Made by a program: the position numbers and the translations under genes. A DNA stretch of 5,647 nucleotides from CAYLNK01 sp964384675 (lineage in GTDB: Bacteria > Acidobacteriota > Thermoanaerobaculia > UBA5066): positions 1 to 5,647 of the forward strand of contig CAYLNK010000379.1 of NCBI GenBank assembly GCA_964384675.1. The letters are read 5' to 3'. This document shows, piece after piece, positions 5,566 to 5,647 of this stretch. Positions within the stretch are counted from its first letter, which is position 1; the number at the start of each line of letters is the position of its first letter. The notes under the pieces are model-generated. The model saw nothing but the letters and a program-made list of their open reading frames with translations. It ran no database searches and was not told the origin of the DNA.

Positions 5566-5647
5566 CCTCACCTCGACACGGACCTCCACCTCGCGGGCCC
5601 CGGCACGTCCGACGGGCTCGAGCGCGAGGCCCCGCAGCATCTCGCCG
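5563..5647 (-). CDS. C-terminal end of an unidentified protein (rest lies beyond the right edge)
   Basis: Reading leftward from the window edge, 27 codons run in frame to a TGA at 5565-5563. The residues are GEMLRGLALEPVGRAG followed by AREVEVRVEVR. Third codon positions are almost all G or C, as in the other genes, and the alternating Val/charged ending looks like a final beta strand. The stop falls exactly on the end of the palindromic terminator, and the direction makes a convergent pair with the 103-aa gene. This is too little sequence to assign a function; the start and most of the gene are outside. Confidence 0.6.
   Translation of the reverse strand, partial: GEMLRGLALEPVGRAGAREVEVRVEVR

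Noticed and set aside
5224..5647. ATG at 5224 with GGAGG 8 nt upstream, opening a frame that stays open to the window edge.
   Set aside because: The product is Arg/Gly/Pro-rich with no hydrophobic or domain pattern, as expected from off-frame reading of GC-rich DNA, and it would run through the stop of the convergent gene. The frame from 5237 has G/C-ending codons and sensible membrane helices. The good ribosome binding site keeps a small doubt alive.

Overview
This is about 5.6 kb of very G+C-rich bacterial chromosome, with most codons ending in G or C and densely packed genes. Many genes are joined by 4-bp stop/start overlaps. Several others seem to have a -10-like hexamer 8-10 nt before the start codon and no Shine-Dalgarno sequence. 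That style fits an environmental high-GC bacterium such as Acidobacteriota, Myxococcota or a related uncultured lineage. The phylum is a guess; nothing here is a phylogenetic marker.

Region 1 (1-2853, + strand) is a tight four-gene run. It holds the 3' part of a NatA-type ABC ATPase, a NatB-type ABC-2 permease, an ECF-type sigma-70 factor, and a four-helix membrane protein in the position of an anti-sigma factor. All three junctions are 4-bp overlaps (GTGA, GTGA, ATGA), so translation is probably coupled. The first two genes form one exporter. The last two look like a regulator and its membrane partner. Their co-transcription suggests, but does not prove, that the exporter and the sigma module respond to related envelope or ion stress.

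Region 2 (2897-4685, + strand) holds a CPA2-family cation:proton antiporter without a regulatory RCK/TrkA domain. It is followed after 13 nt by a small two-helix membrane protein with four cysteines in its putative outside loop.

Region 3 (4682-5125, - strand) encodes a small cytoplasmic protein with an HEVLH (HExxH) zinc-metallopeptidase motif. It converges on region 2 and shares a CTAG in which both genes stop. A 111-bp divergent intergenic region with an AT-rich patch follows. Next comes a 103-aa membrane protein (5237-5548, +), then the last 27 codons of a minus-strand gene entering from the right edge. Those last two genes converge on a perfect 20-bp palindrome that contains both stop codons.

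I see no tRNA, rRNA, CRISPR array, insertion sequence, phage gene cluster or attachment site. I find no clear candidate for a wholly new biological system. The best leads are the sigma/membrane-protein pair coupled to an exporter, the HExxH protein, the probable leaderless promoters, and the two convergent junctions with stops inside palindromes.
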